NCBI GenBank assembly: GCA_902495325.1
Contig: CABUWK010000008.1
Coordinates: forward strand, 5,529-69,528
Direction of reading: 5' to 3'
Source of the DNA: an uncultured Acidiphilium sp.
Lineage (GTDB): Bacteria > Bacillota > Clostridia > Christensenellales > Borkfalkiaceae
Length of the DNA: 64,000 nucleotides
The first letter of the stretch is position 1, and every line of letters starts with the position of its first letter. The position numbers and the translations under genes were made by a program. Positions 15,758-25,142 of this stretch are shown piece by piece. The notes under the pieces were generated by a model that ran no database searches, was not told the DNA's origin, and saw only the letters and a list, made by a program, of their open reading frames with translations.

Positions 15758-17260
15758 ATGTCCGGAATCAGAAGGAGATCGGGGAAGGGGAGATCCGTTT
15801 TCCCTGCTTATAGGTTTGCGGGAAAAAGGAGTGCGAAATTGTTGTTTTTTCTCTTCTTTTTGTGCCTTGCAACGTCCGCAGCCGCCGGGTGCACGGTCCG
15901 GAAAACGAAAAAAATGCCGGCGTGTTCGATCGAAGCGGTTTTTGAAGGAAATACTCTGACGGCAAAGATGAGCTATCGTTACGTGCACGAGGGAGAAAAG
16001 GAAATTTCCCGCCTGCCGTTCATTCTCTATACGAACGCCTACCGGGAAGGAGCAAAGAAACCCGTTACGACGGAAGACGGGGAAAGAAAGGTGTATCCGA
16101 ACGGGAAAAACTATATGACGACGGACGTTTTATCCGTTTTTTCGGAGGGAAAGCAAGCGGCGTTTTCTATCGGCGGGGAAGACGACAATATTTTGTACGT
16201 CGATCTGGAGAAAACATTGTTTACCGGAGAAGAAGTGACTGTAGAAGTCGATTATCGGCTTATTTTACCCGAATGCAGATTCCGTACGGGCGTATGGGAA
16301 AACAAAGTGAACCTCGGCGACTGGTTTCCCGTTTGCTGCCGTTTTTCCGGCGACGGATTCCGGGAGATCTCTTATTCTCCCTTCGGCGATCCGTACGAAC
16401 AGATCTGCTGCGACTATTCCGTGAATCTGACGGTCCCTTCGGAATATATCGTCGCGTCGGGAGGAAAGACGATCGGAACGGAAGTAAAAGGGGAGATTAC
16501 CGTGTATTCCTTCGATCTGCCGGAAGGGCGGGATATCTCCTTTGTGCTCGGGAAAAACTTCAACGTGGCAAGCGGAGAAGCAAACGGCGTTTGCGTGAAT
16601 TATTACACCGAACGGGAAGAATTCTGCGAAGATCTCGAGCTTGCGCTCGACGCGCTTGACTTTTTCTCTTCCTCCTTCGGAAAATATCCTTACGAAACCT
16701 ATTCTCTTGCGGAAACGGCGTTCGCGTACGGCGGCATGGAATATTCCGGGCTTTCGGTCATTTCCGATTCTTTGGGAGAGGAAGAGCGGAGACAGGCGAT
16801 CGTTCACGAAACGGCGCATCAGTGGTGGCGCGGGGGCGTCGGGTTCGATCAGACGAAAGAGCATTATCTCGACGAAGGTCTTGCCGAGTATTCCGCTTAT
16901 CTTTATTGGAAAGAAAGGGGAGACGCTACGGTGGCGGACGATATTCTTTCGGGTGCGATCTCAGCCTATAAGTCGTTTTTCGAGCTTTCTTCTCTTTTAA
17001 ACGGCACGGCGGATACGCGGATGGATCGGGATCTTTCCGATTTTTCGTCTCTGCTCGAATACGGAAACATCGCGTATAACAAAAGCCTTGTCATGTTCTG
17101 CAGATACGGAGAAACGATCGGAGAAAAGAAGACGAAACAGAAACTTGCGAAATTTTATAAAAAGAATCTCTGCGGCATCGCGACGCTTTCCGATCTTACG
17201 GACGCCCTCGGCTATGCGGAACATTTCCGCTCTTTCGTCGAAGGAAAAGTTCTGATCTGA
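15758..17260 (+). CDS. M1-family metallopeptidase lipoprotein
   Basis: A 500-residue protein. The N-terminus has a hydrophobic segment (28-44) with lipobox AAAGC, Cys45 being the predicted lipidation site. Gluzincin features of family M1 follow: the substrate-binding GGMEYSG (GxMEN-like) and the zinc site HETAHQWW (H350, E351, H354) with the third ligand E373 in LDEGLAEY. The HExxH and downstream Glu are intact, so activity is likely; the substrate is unknown. It acts on the outer face of the membrane. The ATG at 15758 is used, with GGGAGG 6 bases upstream. Confidence 0.85.
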   Translation: MSGIRRRSGKGRSVFPAYRFAGKRSAKLLFFLFFLCLATSAAAGCTVRKTKKMPACSIEAVFEGNTLTAKMSYRYVHEGEKEISRLPFILYTNAYREGAKKPVTTEDGERKVYPNGKNYMTTDVLSVFSEGKQAAFSIGGEDDNILYVDLEKTLFTGEEVTVEVDYRLILPECRFRTGVWENKVNLGDWFPVCCRFSGDGFREISYSPFGDPYEQICCDYSVNLTVPSEYIVASGGKTIGTEVKGEITVYSFDLPEGRDISFVLGKNFNVASGEANGVCVNYYTEREEFCEDLELALDALDFFSSSFGKYPYETYSLAETAFAYGGMEYSGLSVISDSLGEEERRQAIVHETAHQWWRGGVGFDQTKEHYLDEGLAEYSAYLYWKERGDATVADDILSGAISAYKSFFELSSLLNGTADTRMDRDLSDFSSLLEYGNIAYNKSLVMFCRYGETIGEKKTKQKLAKFYKKNLCGIATLSDLTDALGYAEHFRSFVEGKVLI

Positions 17261-17276
17261 AAGAAAAACGAACGTG

Positions 17277-17318
17277 AAAGCCCCGGAAAGACGAGACGTC
17301 GTGCTTTTCCGGGGCTTT
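17277..17318. terminator. Bidirectional terminator between the M1-type gene and araC
   Basis: AAAGCCCCGGAAAG (17277-17290) pairs with CTTTTCCGGGGCTTT (17304-17318) around a 13-base loop. The two flanking genes converge on it. Confidence 0.8.
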
Positions 17319-17354
17319 ATTCTTTGATTTTTCCGGGGCTTTATTCTTTGATTT
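17305..17354. repeat. 24-bp tandem duplication across the araC 3' end
   Basis: The string from 17305 to 17330 is identical to 17329-17354. The unit contains half of the terminator stem plus the araC stop codon and last codons, so the araC end exists twice in tandem. It looks like a recent slippage duplication. Confidence 0.85.
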
Positions 17355-18141
17355 TATTTTTGAATTCGGTGGGCGTCATACCGATTTTCTTTTTGAAAAT
17401 ACGCGAGAAATACAGGTTGTTCTGAAACCCCGATTTATAGGCGATTTCTTTTAAAGAATAGTTGGAGAATTTGATCAGTTCCATCGCTTTTTCGAGCCTG
17501 CGGTTGATCACGAACTGTGACGGCGAGATGCCCATATGCTTGGCAAACTTGTTGGAAAAGTATATTTTGTTCAGGGAGCAGATATCCGCAAGTTCTTCCA
17601 CGGAGATCTCGCGTTCTATGTTTTTGTCTATATATTCGATAATGTCCAGAAAGGGAACGATGCTGTCGTCGGGATAAATGTCGGGCAGGAAACGGGAGAT
17701 CAGGATCTTCATAATGCCGCTTACTTCCAGTTCTCCCGCAAGGTCGTTGCCGTGCCCTTCGTCCCGGCTTTTTATGTAATTTTCGATTCTTTTGAAAAAG
17801 TATTCGTCCGCTTCGCCCGCCTTCACTTCGTTTTTCAGGTTCAGGGCATAGAAGACGTTGCTTGCCGAACGCTCGAAACGGAAATGAATGAAATGGTGGC
17901 TGAAATATTCCTCGCATTTTCCCGTGATGACGGAGTGGCTGGGGATAAAATACATGTAACCGGGCTTTAAACGGAAGGATTTATCTTTCAGATAGATCTC
18001 CGCGTCGCCGTCCGTCACATAATAAAGGCGTTCGTATTTATAAAAGAAGACCTGGTTTTTCCAGAAACTGCCCACCGTTACGAATTCGCCTTCGGTAACG
18101 GGAAAGGTGGCGGTGTTGATCAAACTGAAAAGCTGACTCAT
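17341..18141 (-). CDS. AraC-family transcriptional regulator
   Basis: A 266-residue regulator. The N-terminal half is a cupin-like sensor domain (YYVTDGDAEIYLKDKSFRLK, then GYMYFIPSHS). The C-terminal 100 residues hold two helix-turn-helix motifs: EISVEELADICSLNKIYFSN and YSLKEIAYKSGFQNNLYFSR, then the family ending GMTPTEFK. The ATG at 18141 has CGGAGAG upstream. It is divergent from the esterase-transporter-glycosidase genes and so probably their sugar-responsive activator. Binding sites in the 250-base divergent region were not identified. Confidence 0.9.
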   Translation of the reverse strand: MSQLFSLINTATFPVTEGEFVTVGSFWKNQVFFYKYERLYYVTDGDAEIYLKDKSFRLKPGYMYFIPSHSVITGKCEEYFSHHFIHFRFERSASNVFYALNLKNEVKAGEADEYFFKRIENYIKSRDEGHGNDLAGELEVSGIMKILISRFLPDIYPDDSIVPFLDIIEYIDKNIEREISVEELADICSLNKIYFSNKFAKHMGISPSQFVINRRLEKAMELIKFSNYSLKEIAYKSGFQNNLYFSRIFKKKIGMTPTEFKNKIKE

Positions 18142-18202
18142 AAAAATCTCTCCGTTCTGTCGAGTCCGGTCGAAAGAACCTGTTTTTTTTGTTTGCGGTA
18201 TA

Positions 18203-18231
18203 ATGATACCACATGTTTTCCGCGAGGTCAA
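18203..18231 (-). promoter_or_regulatory. SigA promoter of araC
   Basis: Minus strand TTGACC, 17-base spacer, TATCAT. Confidence 0.65.
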
Positions 18232-18282
18232 CGATTTTGAAAGAAAAATTAAGTTTGTGCATATTATCGTTTTGTCTGTGTA

Positions 18283-18311
18283 TTGTCATATCGAAGGCGT
18301 TGTGCTACAAT
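18283..18311 (+). promoter_or_regulatory. SigA promoter of the glycan-use locus
   Basis: TTGTCA (18283-18288), 17-base spacer, TACAAT (18306-18311), about 80 bases upstream of the esterase lipoprotein; the likely target of the divergent AraC protein. Confidence 0.65.
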
Positions 18312-18393
18312 GAAACGGTAAAGTATAAAAATATGCCCAGCCGCGGAAACGGCGGGGTTCCCGCGGGGAAAACGGCGGGAAAGGAGAGATCGG

Positions 18394-19623
18394 ATGAAAA
18401 AATCAATCGCAGCCGTAGCTTTCGGTTTGTGTCTGTCGCTGGCGTGCGCCGCCTGCGGAGGAACGACGGGAGGAACGTCCGTAAAAGAGGAAGAAGACGT
18501 GAAAAAGAACTTCCCGAATTACGTGGAACCTGCCGACGCGACCTATCAATTCGGTTTCGGAGAGACGACGACTCCTTTTTATACGGGCAACGTGATCTAC
18601 AACGAAACGACCCTTCTGATCGACGACGAAGAGGGAACGCTTTCCGGATCGCTGCAGTTCACCCCGGTGAAAATCCTTTCGATCCGCGATTACACGCTGA
18701 AAAACGAATTCAACGTTTCCGATTTCAAAGTGGAAGGAAAGAAGATCTCCGTTTCTTCCGATAAAGGGGTGCCGAGCCTGACCGAAGCGAACCTTGCGGG
18801 CGTGAAAATGCCGGAAGGATTCAAAAAAGTGGATCAGATCGGAAACATTCTTACCGACTGCATGCAGATGGGATCCGCCGTCTATACGGAAAGTCCCTTC
18901 TATTACGGCAAACAGGTCTACGTGAGTTATGTGTACGACATTTCGGAAGTCGACCTTTCTCTCTATGCGTCCTATGCGACGTCCGGCTTAACGAAGACGA
19001 AAAACAAGCTTCTCCTCGGAGACGATCTGAAGATCGCCGCCACGGGAGACAGCGTGATGGAAGGTTGTTCTTCGAGCAAGAAATTCAACCACGAACCTTT
19101 TATGGACTGTTTCATGGATCTGACGCAACAGGCGTTGCAACAGAAATATACCGGAAAGATCACCCTTTCCAACCGCGCGGTCGGAGGAAAAACGTCCGGC
19201 TGGGGCGCGGAAGACGTGCAGACGTTGCAGCTTGCGCAGGATAAACCCGACCTGATGTACATTCATTTCGGCATCAACGATCTCGGCGAAAGAAGATCGG
19301 CGGATTCCTATAAAGCGAACATTAAAAAGATCGTGACCGACGTGCAGGGCGCGAACCCCGAATGCGAATTCGTTCTGATCAAGGCGTTCATGGCGAACCC
19401 CGAACTTTATCTCGATACCGGATTCGAAGAATACTGGAAGGCTCTGGACGAGATCGCGGAGGAACTCGACAACGTTTATGTGCTCGATCTGTATTCGCAG
19501 TCCAAAAAACTGCTCGAAGGGAAGAAGTATTACGACGTTACGGGCAACGGCATTAACCACGTGAACGATTTCTCGTCCCGTCTGTACGCGATGAACATGA
19601 TCGCGCAGCTCGTGAAATACTGA
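18394..19623 (+). CDS. SGNH-hydrolase lipoprotein, probable carbohydrate esterase
   Basis: A 409-residue lipoprotein (signal with lipobox ending at Cys21, in LACAACGG). Residues about 45-200 form a beta-rich domain, then an SGNH domain: GDSVMEG (Ser220), NRAVGGKTSGW (block II Gly), FGINDLG (Asn295) and GINHVNDF (His389). The two-part architecture recalls CE2-type acetyl esterases, which remove acetyl groups from plant glycans; this is inference. It opens the transporter and glycosidase series and has GGAGAG upstream. Confidence 0.8.
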   Translation: MKKSIAAVAFGLCLSLACAACGGTTGGTSVKEEEDVKKNFPNYVEPADATYQFGFGETTTPFYTGNVIYNETTLLIDDEEGTLSGSLQFTPVKILSIRDYTLKNEFNVSDFKVEGKKISVSSDKGVPSLTEANLAGVKMPEGFKKVDQIGNILTDCMQMGSAVYTESPFYYGKQVYVSYVYDISEVDLSLYASYATSGLTKTKNKLLLGDDLKIAATGDSVMEGCSSSKKFNHEPFMDCFMDLTQQALQQKYTGKITLSNRAVGGKTSGWGAEDVQTLQLAQDKPDLMYIHFGINDLGERRSADSYKANIKKIVTDVQGANPECEFVLIKAFMANPELYLDTGFEEYWKALDEIAEELDNVYVLDLYSQSKKLLEGKKYYDVTGNGINHVNDFSSRLYAMNMIAQLVKY

Positions 19624-19667
19624 AACGGAAACAGAATATAACGGTAAAAATCGATCGCCGGAAAACG

Positions 19668-19727
19668 GAAAGAGGATATCCTCTTTCGCTTGGAGCTTCG
19701 CCCCAAGCGAAATCCCCTTTACGGGGA
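19668..19727. repeat. Array of three hairpins, including a 20-bp perfect palindrome
   Basis: 19668-19687 is a perfect palindrome, GAAAGAGGATATCCTCTTTC. It is followed at once by CGCTTGG...CCAAGCG (19687-19709) and TCCCC-TTTAC-GGGGA (19713-19727). No long T run follows, so it is not a classical terminator. It separates the esterase gene from the transporter genes. Confidence 0.7.
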
Positions 19728-19778
19728 AAACCGCGGAAGGGAAGATCGGAAAATATATTGAAGCAAAAGGAGAAAAAT

Positions 19779-21161
19779 ATGAAGAAATTTCTTGTATTGT
19801 TACTTGCGGTCGTTCTCGGGATCTGCGCGATCTCGTGCGGAAAGACGGAAAACAACGGACCTTCCGACGCGGACGACGTGAACCTTGATATCGATCCGAA
19901 TACCACTGCCACGCTCAGCATCGGCATCCCCGGCGGCAATGCCAACGAAGAGACGATGATCCAGTGCCTTGTGGACGATTTCAAAAAGATGTATCCCAAC
20001 GTGACGATCAGACTGAAATACATTTCCATCAACTCCGGCACTTACGGCAACAACGTTCAGCGTATGGCGACGGGCGGGACCCTTCCCGATATCATCTGGA
20101 CGAACTCGCCCGATATCTATGAAGCTTACGGTTACATGGAAAACCTCGATCTGTACATCGAGAAAACGGAAAAAGCGGGGCTTTTCGGCGAAGCCGGATT
20201 CGACGGAACTTTCTACAGCGAATATTTCGACATGGGGAAAGTGCAGGGTAACCGTTACGTCGTTCCCCGTTCGTGCGACAGCGTGGTGGCTTTCTACAGA
20301 ACGGATATGTTCGAAGCCGCGGGCGTCGATATGTCCACGGTGAAAAACGGCTGGACGTGGGAAGATATGATGGCTGCCTGCGCAAAGCTCAGAGTGTGGA
20401 TGGATGCTCAGGGCTTAGCCGGCGCATATTGCGTGGAACCGAACCTCACTTCCTGGCTTTCGGTCTGCGTGCCCATGCTTTCTTCTTACGGCTCGGAAGT
20501 GATTTCTTCCAACGGCAGCAACGCGATCGACAATGCGGGTACGGAAAAAACCCTCGCGCTCCTTCGCGAAATGGTGGAAAAGAGATATATCCCCGATTCC
20601 CAGATCACGGTAGGCGCGGGCTTCGAACAAGGGCAGTGCCCCATTTACTTCCAGTCCATGTCCATTTCCTCGCTGCAGAGCAAAAACGTTCTGAAAGATA
20701 AGATCGACCTCGTATCCTTCCCGCTGATCGGCGAAGAGAAGAACGGAGAGATGGATTATTCGAACGCGAAGATCGGTGCGGGCATCGCGGGTTACTGCAT
20801 CACGAAACCTTCGAAAAATAAAGATATCGCCTGGGCGTTCCTTCGCCACCTTCTCAGCAAAGACGGACAGCAGAACATGGCTCTTAACGGACTGAACCTC
20901 GCGTCCATCCGCAAAGACCTTTCCGATCCGACGGAAGCGAACTGGGGCAAGGGCTACGAGAAATTCAACCTTGCGGCTTACACCTGGGGGTCGGAATACA
21001 AAATGTCTCCCACCTTCTTCGAATACGCTCCCATCAAGGCAAAATCGGCGATCGACAAAGCCGTGACCGACCTCTTTGTGGACGGAACGAATATGAAAAA
21101 ATCGATCAAAGACGCGATCGCTTCCTGCAAGAAAGCCATTGACGACGCCATGGCGGACTGA
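19779..21161 (+). CDS. ABC transporter sugar-binding lipoprotein
   Basis: A 460-residue family 1 extracellular solute-binding protein. Signal peptide with lipobox AISC, Cys20. Typical segments are LSIGIPGGNANEETMIQCLV at the start of the mature domain, the DIIWTNSPDIYEAYG loop and WGSEYKMSPTF near the end. It binds oligosaccharides outside the membrane and hands them to the two permeases encoded next. The ATG at 19779 has AAGGAGA upstream. The ATPase is not in the locus, so a shared MsmX-type ATPase elsewhere is expected. Confidence 0.92.
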   Translation: MKKFLVLLLAVVLGICAISCGKTENNGPSDADDVNLDIDPNTTATLSIGIPGGNANEETMIQCLVDDFKKMYPNVTIRLKYISINSGTYGNNVQRMATGGTLPDIIWTNSPDIYEAYGYMENLDLYIEKTEKAGLFGEAGFDGTFYSEYFDMGKVQGNRYVVPRSCDSVVAFYRTDMFEAAGVDMSTVKNGWTWEDMMAACAKLRVWMDAQGLAGAYCVEPNLTSWLSVCVPMLSSYGSEVISSNGSNAIDNAGTEKTLALLREMVEKRYIPDSQITVGAGFEQGQCPIYFQSMSISSLQSKNVLKDKIDLVSFPLIGEEKNGEMDYSNAKIGAGIAGYCITKPSKNKDIAWAFLRHLLSKDGQQNMALNGLNLASIRKDLSDPTEANWGKGYEKFNLAAYTWGSEYKMSPTFFEYAPIKAKSAIDKAVTDLFVDGTNMKKSIKDAIASCKKAIDDAMAD

Positions 21162-21194
21162 CGCTTTCAGGGAAAAGCGAATTTCGGAGGAAAA

Positions 21195-22196
21195 ATGACG
21201 GAAACGGCAGCGGCGGAAAATTCCCTGAAAAAGGGAAAACCGCACAAAAATAAAATCAAAGACTTTCTGAGAAAGAATTATACGGGGTGGCTGTTCAATC
21301 TGCCGCTTGCGGTGGGAATACTGATCTTCACGCTGATCCCGATGATCTTCTCTCTGATCATGTCTTTCTACAAATCCCCGCAATGGGTATTCTCTCCGTC
21401 CGACTGGATGGGCGAATTCGTGGGGTTCGAAAACTATAAGAAAATACTGACGAGCCCCATGGCGGGGTTCATCGCGAAAAACACTTTCTTTTATGCGATC
21501 ATCAGCGTGCCCCTCGGGCTTGTGTGCTCCTATTTCCTCGCTCTTCTCGTGAACAACGAGAAGAGAAAGGGGACGAAAGTGTTCCGTATTCTTTACTATC
21601 TGCCCTGCATGATCCCCGCGGCGGCAGGGGCGATCGTGTGGAAAAAACTGACCGCTCTGAACGTTCAGAGAACGGACGGAACCTTTTTCCAGGGGCTTTT
21701 CAACGAGATCCTCGCCGCGCTCGGCGGCACGCCTTTCCGCTGGCACGACGAAGAAGATTTCAGAGCCATTCTCTCCATTATCTTTTACGGGCTCTGGGGC
21801 GCGGGCGGGGGAATGATCCTCTGGCTTTCCGCCTTCAAATCGATCGACAAACAGTTTTACGAGGCGGCGGATATCGAAGGGGCTTCGAAACTGCGCAAGC
21901 TCGTTTCCATAACGCTTCCCATGTCCACGCCGATGATCTTCTACAATCTCGTCATGTCGGTGATCGGCACCATTCAGAGTACCGCTCCGCTTACATACGG
22001 GCATAACGGCGGGGGCGGCACGTCCGACTCTCTCAACATGCTCGGACTCAGGATCTATTATCTGTCCTTCGGCGGCGATGCGACGAGCTACGGCAAAGCG
22101 ACGGCTCTCGCCTGGATCACTCTGCTGATCGTCGGCGTTCTGACGGCTATCCTGTTCAAAACGAGCAAATGGGTTTATTACGGAGAAGAATCATGA
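21195..22196 (+). CDS. ABC transporter permease, sugar (inner membrane subunit 1)
   Basis: A 333-residue MalF-like permease with six or more hydrophobic helices (first near residues 33-55). The EAA loop that docks the ATPase is FYEAADIEGASKLRKLVSIT. GGAGG precedes the ATG. The stop overlaps the next start as ATGA at 22193-22196, showing translational coupling. Confidence 0.92.
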   Translation: MTETAAAENSLKKGKPHKNKIKDFLRKNYTGWLFNLPLAVGILIFTLIPMIFSLIMSFYKSPQWVFSPSDWMGEFVGFENYKKILTSPMAGFIAKNTFFYAIISVPLGLVCSYFLALLVNNEKRKGTKVFRILYYLPCMIPAAAGAIVWKKLTALNVQRTDGTFFQGLFNEILAALGGTPFRWHDEEDFRAILSIIFYGLWGAGGGMILWLSAFKSIDKQFYEAADIEGASKLRKLVSITLPMSTPMIFYNLVMSVIGTIQSTAPLTYGHNGGGGTSDSLNMLGLRIYYLSFGGDATSYGKATALAWITLLIVGVLTAILFKTSKWVYYGEES

Positions 22197-23152
22197 CGGA
22201 ATCGATACAGAATCAACAGGACGTACGCGCCCTGATCGAAGGACCGCGCAGAAAGGCGCGCAGAAAGAGTATCGCCGTGAACGCCGTGTTATACGTTGTG
22301 ATGGCGATCCTTGCCGTCATTCTTCTCGTTCCCTATTTATACCTGGTAAACAGAAGCCTTATGACGGCGGAAAACGCGAAATACAGTTACGATTTCTTCA
22401 CGCGGGACTGGATGTTTTCCAACTTTGTCACCTTGTTTTACGATAAAACGGCGGTCGGCAACAACGCCAACCCCCTCGCTTATCTCGAAGGGCTGAAATG
22501 GACGGCGATCATCATCGGGTTCAACCTGATCGCGGTGCCCCTTTCTTCTTCGCTGATCGCTTATTCCTTCGCGAAACTGAAATGGGCGGGGAAAAACGTG
22601 ATGTTTTTCCTGATGCTCGGCACCATGATGCTGCCGGCGGCGGTCACGCAGCTTCCCCTTTACGTCATGTACTCCAAAAACGGAATGTTCGGAAACGGCG
22701 GTTTCGGGTGGCTCGATACGATTTTCCCGTTCACCATACCGAACTTATTCGGCGGCGGCGCGGTGTATATCTTCCTGATCCGTCAGTTTATGCTCGGGAT
22801 CCCGAACGAATTCGACAACGCCGCGATGATCGACGGCGCGAATACCTTCCAGAGATATTTCCACATCACCCTTCCTCTTTGCAAACCCGTTATCATTTAC
22901 GTCATGTTGCAGGTTTTCATCGGGTATTGGGGCGATTATTACGGACCGATGGTCTATTGCGACGGCGGTCAGATCAAAACGCTCGCGCAGGTGGTGTATT
23001 ACTCCACGAACGCGACCGACCAGGTAGGAACGATCAAAGACAACATCGTAATGGCGGGTGCGGTATTTATGTCCCTGATCCCGACCGTGCTGTTCGCTTT
23101 CTTCCAGGAACAGCTGATCGACGGCGTGAACATGTCCGGATTAAAGGGTTGA
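22193..23152 (+). CDS. ABC transporter permease, sugar (inner membrane subunit 2)
   Basis: A 319-residue MalG-like permease with about six membrane helices (first near 32-55). The EAA-like loop is NAAMIDGANTFQRYFHITLP. It starts inside the stop codon of the previous permease. With it and the binding lipoprotein it forms a carbohydrate importer of the CUT1 type that lacks its own ATPase gene here. Confidence 0.92.
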   Translation: MTESIQNQQDVRALIEGPRRKARRKSIAVNAVLYVVMAILAVILLVPYLYLVNRSLMTAENAKYSYDFFTRDWMFSNFVTLFYDKTAVGNNANPLAYLEGLKWTAIIIGFNLIAVPLSSSLIAYSFAKLKWAGKNVMFFLMLGTMMLPAAVTQLPLYVMYSKNGMFGNGGFGWLDTIFPFTIPNLFGGGAVYIFLIRQFMLGIPNEFDNAAMIDGANTFQRYFHITLPLCKPVIIYVMLQVFIGYWGDYYGPMVYCDGGQIKTLAQVVYYSTNATDQVGTIKDNIVMAGAVFMSLIPTVLFAFFQEQLIDGVNMSGLKG

Positions 23153-23177
23153 TATTTCCCGCAGAAGGGGAGAGTGT

Positions 23178-25028
23178 ATGAGAAAATTTGTATGCGGAGC
23201 GTTATCGGTCGTTCTGGCGGCATGCGCGTTTGCGGGCTGCAAAAAGGGCGGCTCGCCGGAGGAATCTTCTTCCTCCCCGCAGGAACCGAAGAAGACGTAC
23301 GATTTAAGGCTGATCGACGACGTCGAATATACGCAGGCTTCTCTGACCGCGATCGACAAAACGGGAAGGATCGCTTCTCCCGGAGACGAGCGGAACGGGA
23401 ACGACGTGGGGATCTTCTATCACACCTGGCACGGTAATCACGAAACGCCGGGAGAAGTTCTCAATATCCGGGAAATTATGGAAAAGAACCCCGATTATCT
23501 GAAAAGCGATTATCTCGGGGAGAACGGGGGTAAATTCCATTACTGGGACGAACCTTTATACGGGTATTACTGTTCGGACGATCCGTGGATCGTGACCAGG
23601 CATATCGAGCTGATGATCGCCATGGGCGTGGACTTCTTCGTTTACGACTACACGAACAACGTGTGCTACGACAAAGAGGCGGATCTCATTTTCGAAACGC
23701 TGGAAAAGTTCCGCAAACAGGGCTTTAAAGTTCCGAAAGTGACGATGTACACAAACACCGGTTCCTCCCGCTGCGTGGTGTATCTTTACAACCGCTATTT
23801 TGCGGATTCCGCGCCGTTGAAAGGGAAATACGATCATCTGTGGTATTCGCCGAACGGCAAGCCCCTTATCATCGGGGTGAGCGGTATGGCGGCGCCGGCG
23901 GGCACACAGGAACTGTACGACTATCTGACGAGTGAGTTTTTCGATTTCCGCGAGTCGCAGTGGCCGGACGGAAAAACAACAATAACCGACACGGAGAGGG
24001 GTTTTCCGTGGATGAACTGGGAATATCCGCAAGGGAATTACAACGGATATATGAGCGTTTCGCTCTCTCAGCATCCGGGCGCGAGAATGAGCGCCGGCGC
24101 GCGCACGAACTACGGCAGAGGGTACGATTTCGCCCTTGCGGAAAACATCGGCGAGAATGCCGAACTCGGCACGAACTATCAGGCGCAGTGGCAAAGCGTT
24201 TTCGAAAACAACGAGGATCCCTCGAAACAGAAGGTGAACACCGTGATGATCACGGGGTTCAACGAATGGATGGCGATCAAGCATAACGACGGCGAAAATT
24301 CTTTCTTCGTGGATCTCTTTTCCGAAGAATATTCGAGAGACGTTGAGATGATGAAGGGCGGTTACGACGATAATTTTGTAATTCAGACCCTTGCGAACAC
24401 GAGAAAGTTCCGCTATTCCGATCCGAAAAGCTATCTTTACGAATACCACACGATCGATATCGAAGACGACACCCTTTCCGGCTGGAACGCCGTGGCGCAT
24501 TCTTATATCGATCTGTCGGGAGACGCGATCGCGAGAAACTATCGGGATTGTTTCCGCACCACGACATACGTGGATAACTCCAACCGCAACGATATCGAAA
24601 AAGTTACGGTCACGCACGACGGAGAGTTCCTTTACGTAAAAGTGAAAACGGCGGAAAACGTTACGGCGTACAACGGAACGGACGAAAACTGGATGAACCT
24701 TTTCATTCACACCGGAAACGACAACGAAAATTCTTTCGGCGGGTTTCAGTATGTGATCAACCGCAAACCGGAAAATACCGGCACGACTTCGGTCGAGCGT
24801 TCGAAGGGCGGTTACGTGTGGGAAACGGCGGGGCAGGCGCAGTACCGCGTGTACGGCGATTCGATCCTTTATAAAATTCCTCTTTCGGCGCTTTCTCTCA
24901 CGAAGGAGAACTGCCGCCTTTCGATCAGGGCAACGGATAACGTTACGAGGTATGACGATATCATGGATTACTACGTTTCGGGAGATTCGGCGCCGATCGG
25001 AAGATTCGCGTATTCCTACGGGTATTAA
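23178..25028 (+). CDS. Glycosidase-like lipoprotein, tandem copy A (GH99/WbsX-like TIM barrel plus CBM9-like domain)
   Basis: A 616-residue lipoprotein (Cys21 in CAFAGC). Residues about 70-400 resemble the GH99/GH71/WbsX barrel family: GIFYHTWHGNHE, EPLYGYYCSDDPWIVTRHIE, GVDFFVYDYTN, ESQWPDG, PWMNWEYPQG and GFNEWMA. The acidic residues in YDYTN, ESQWP and NEW are shared by all three copies and are catalytic candidates. From about residue 430 a beta-sandwich like a CBM9/DOMON domain follows (NSNRNDIEKVTV, TAYNGTDENWMN). The activity is not known; an endo-glycosidase on a rhamnose-rich polysaccharide is inferred from context. GGGGAG precedes the ATG. Confidence 0.7.
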   Translation: MRKFVCGALSVVLAACAFAGCKKGGSPEESSSSPQEPKKTYDLRLIDDVEYTQASLTAIDKTGRIASPGDERNGNDVGIFYHTWHGNHETPGEVLNIREIMEKNPDYLKSDYLGENGGKFHYWDEPLYGYYCSDDPWIVTRHIELMIAMGVDFFVYDYTNNVCYDKEADLIFETLEKFRKQGFKVPKVTMYTNTGSSRCVVYLYNRYFADSAPLKGKYDHLWYSPNGKPLIIGVSGMAAPAGTQELYDYLTSEFFDFRESQWPDGKTTITDTERGFPWMNWEYPQGNYNGYMSVSLSQHPGARMSAGARTNYGRGYDFALAENIGENAELGTNYQAQWQSVFENNEDPSKQKVNTVMITGFNEWMAIKHNDGENSFFVDLFSEEYSRDVEMMKGGYDDNFVIQTLANTRKFRYSDPKSYLYEYHTIDIEDDTLSGWNAVAHSYIDLSGDAIARNYRDCFRTTTYVDNSNRNDIEKVTVTHDGEFLYVKVKTAENVTAYNGTDENWMNLFIHTGNDNENSFGGFQYVINRKPENTGTTSVERSKGGYVWETAGQAQYRVYGDSILYKIPLSALSLTKENCRLSIRATDNVTRYDDIMDYYVSGDSAPIGRFAYSYGY

Positions 25029-25142
25029 AAGGCGTTTTTCCGAAAAAAGGAAGGACGCGGCAGGAAAAGCAACGTTTAAAAAATAAAACGATTATCGACC
25101 GATCGGCGGGCTTTTGCCCGATCCCGACCGGCGGGGGTAAGT

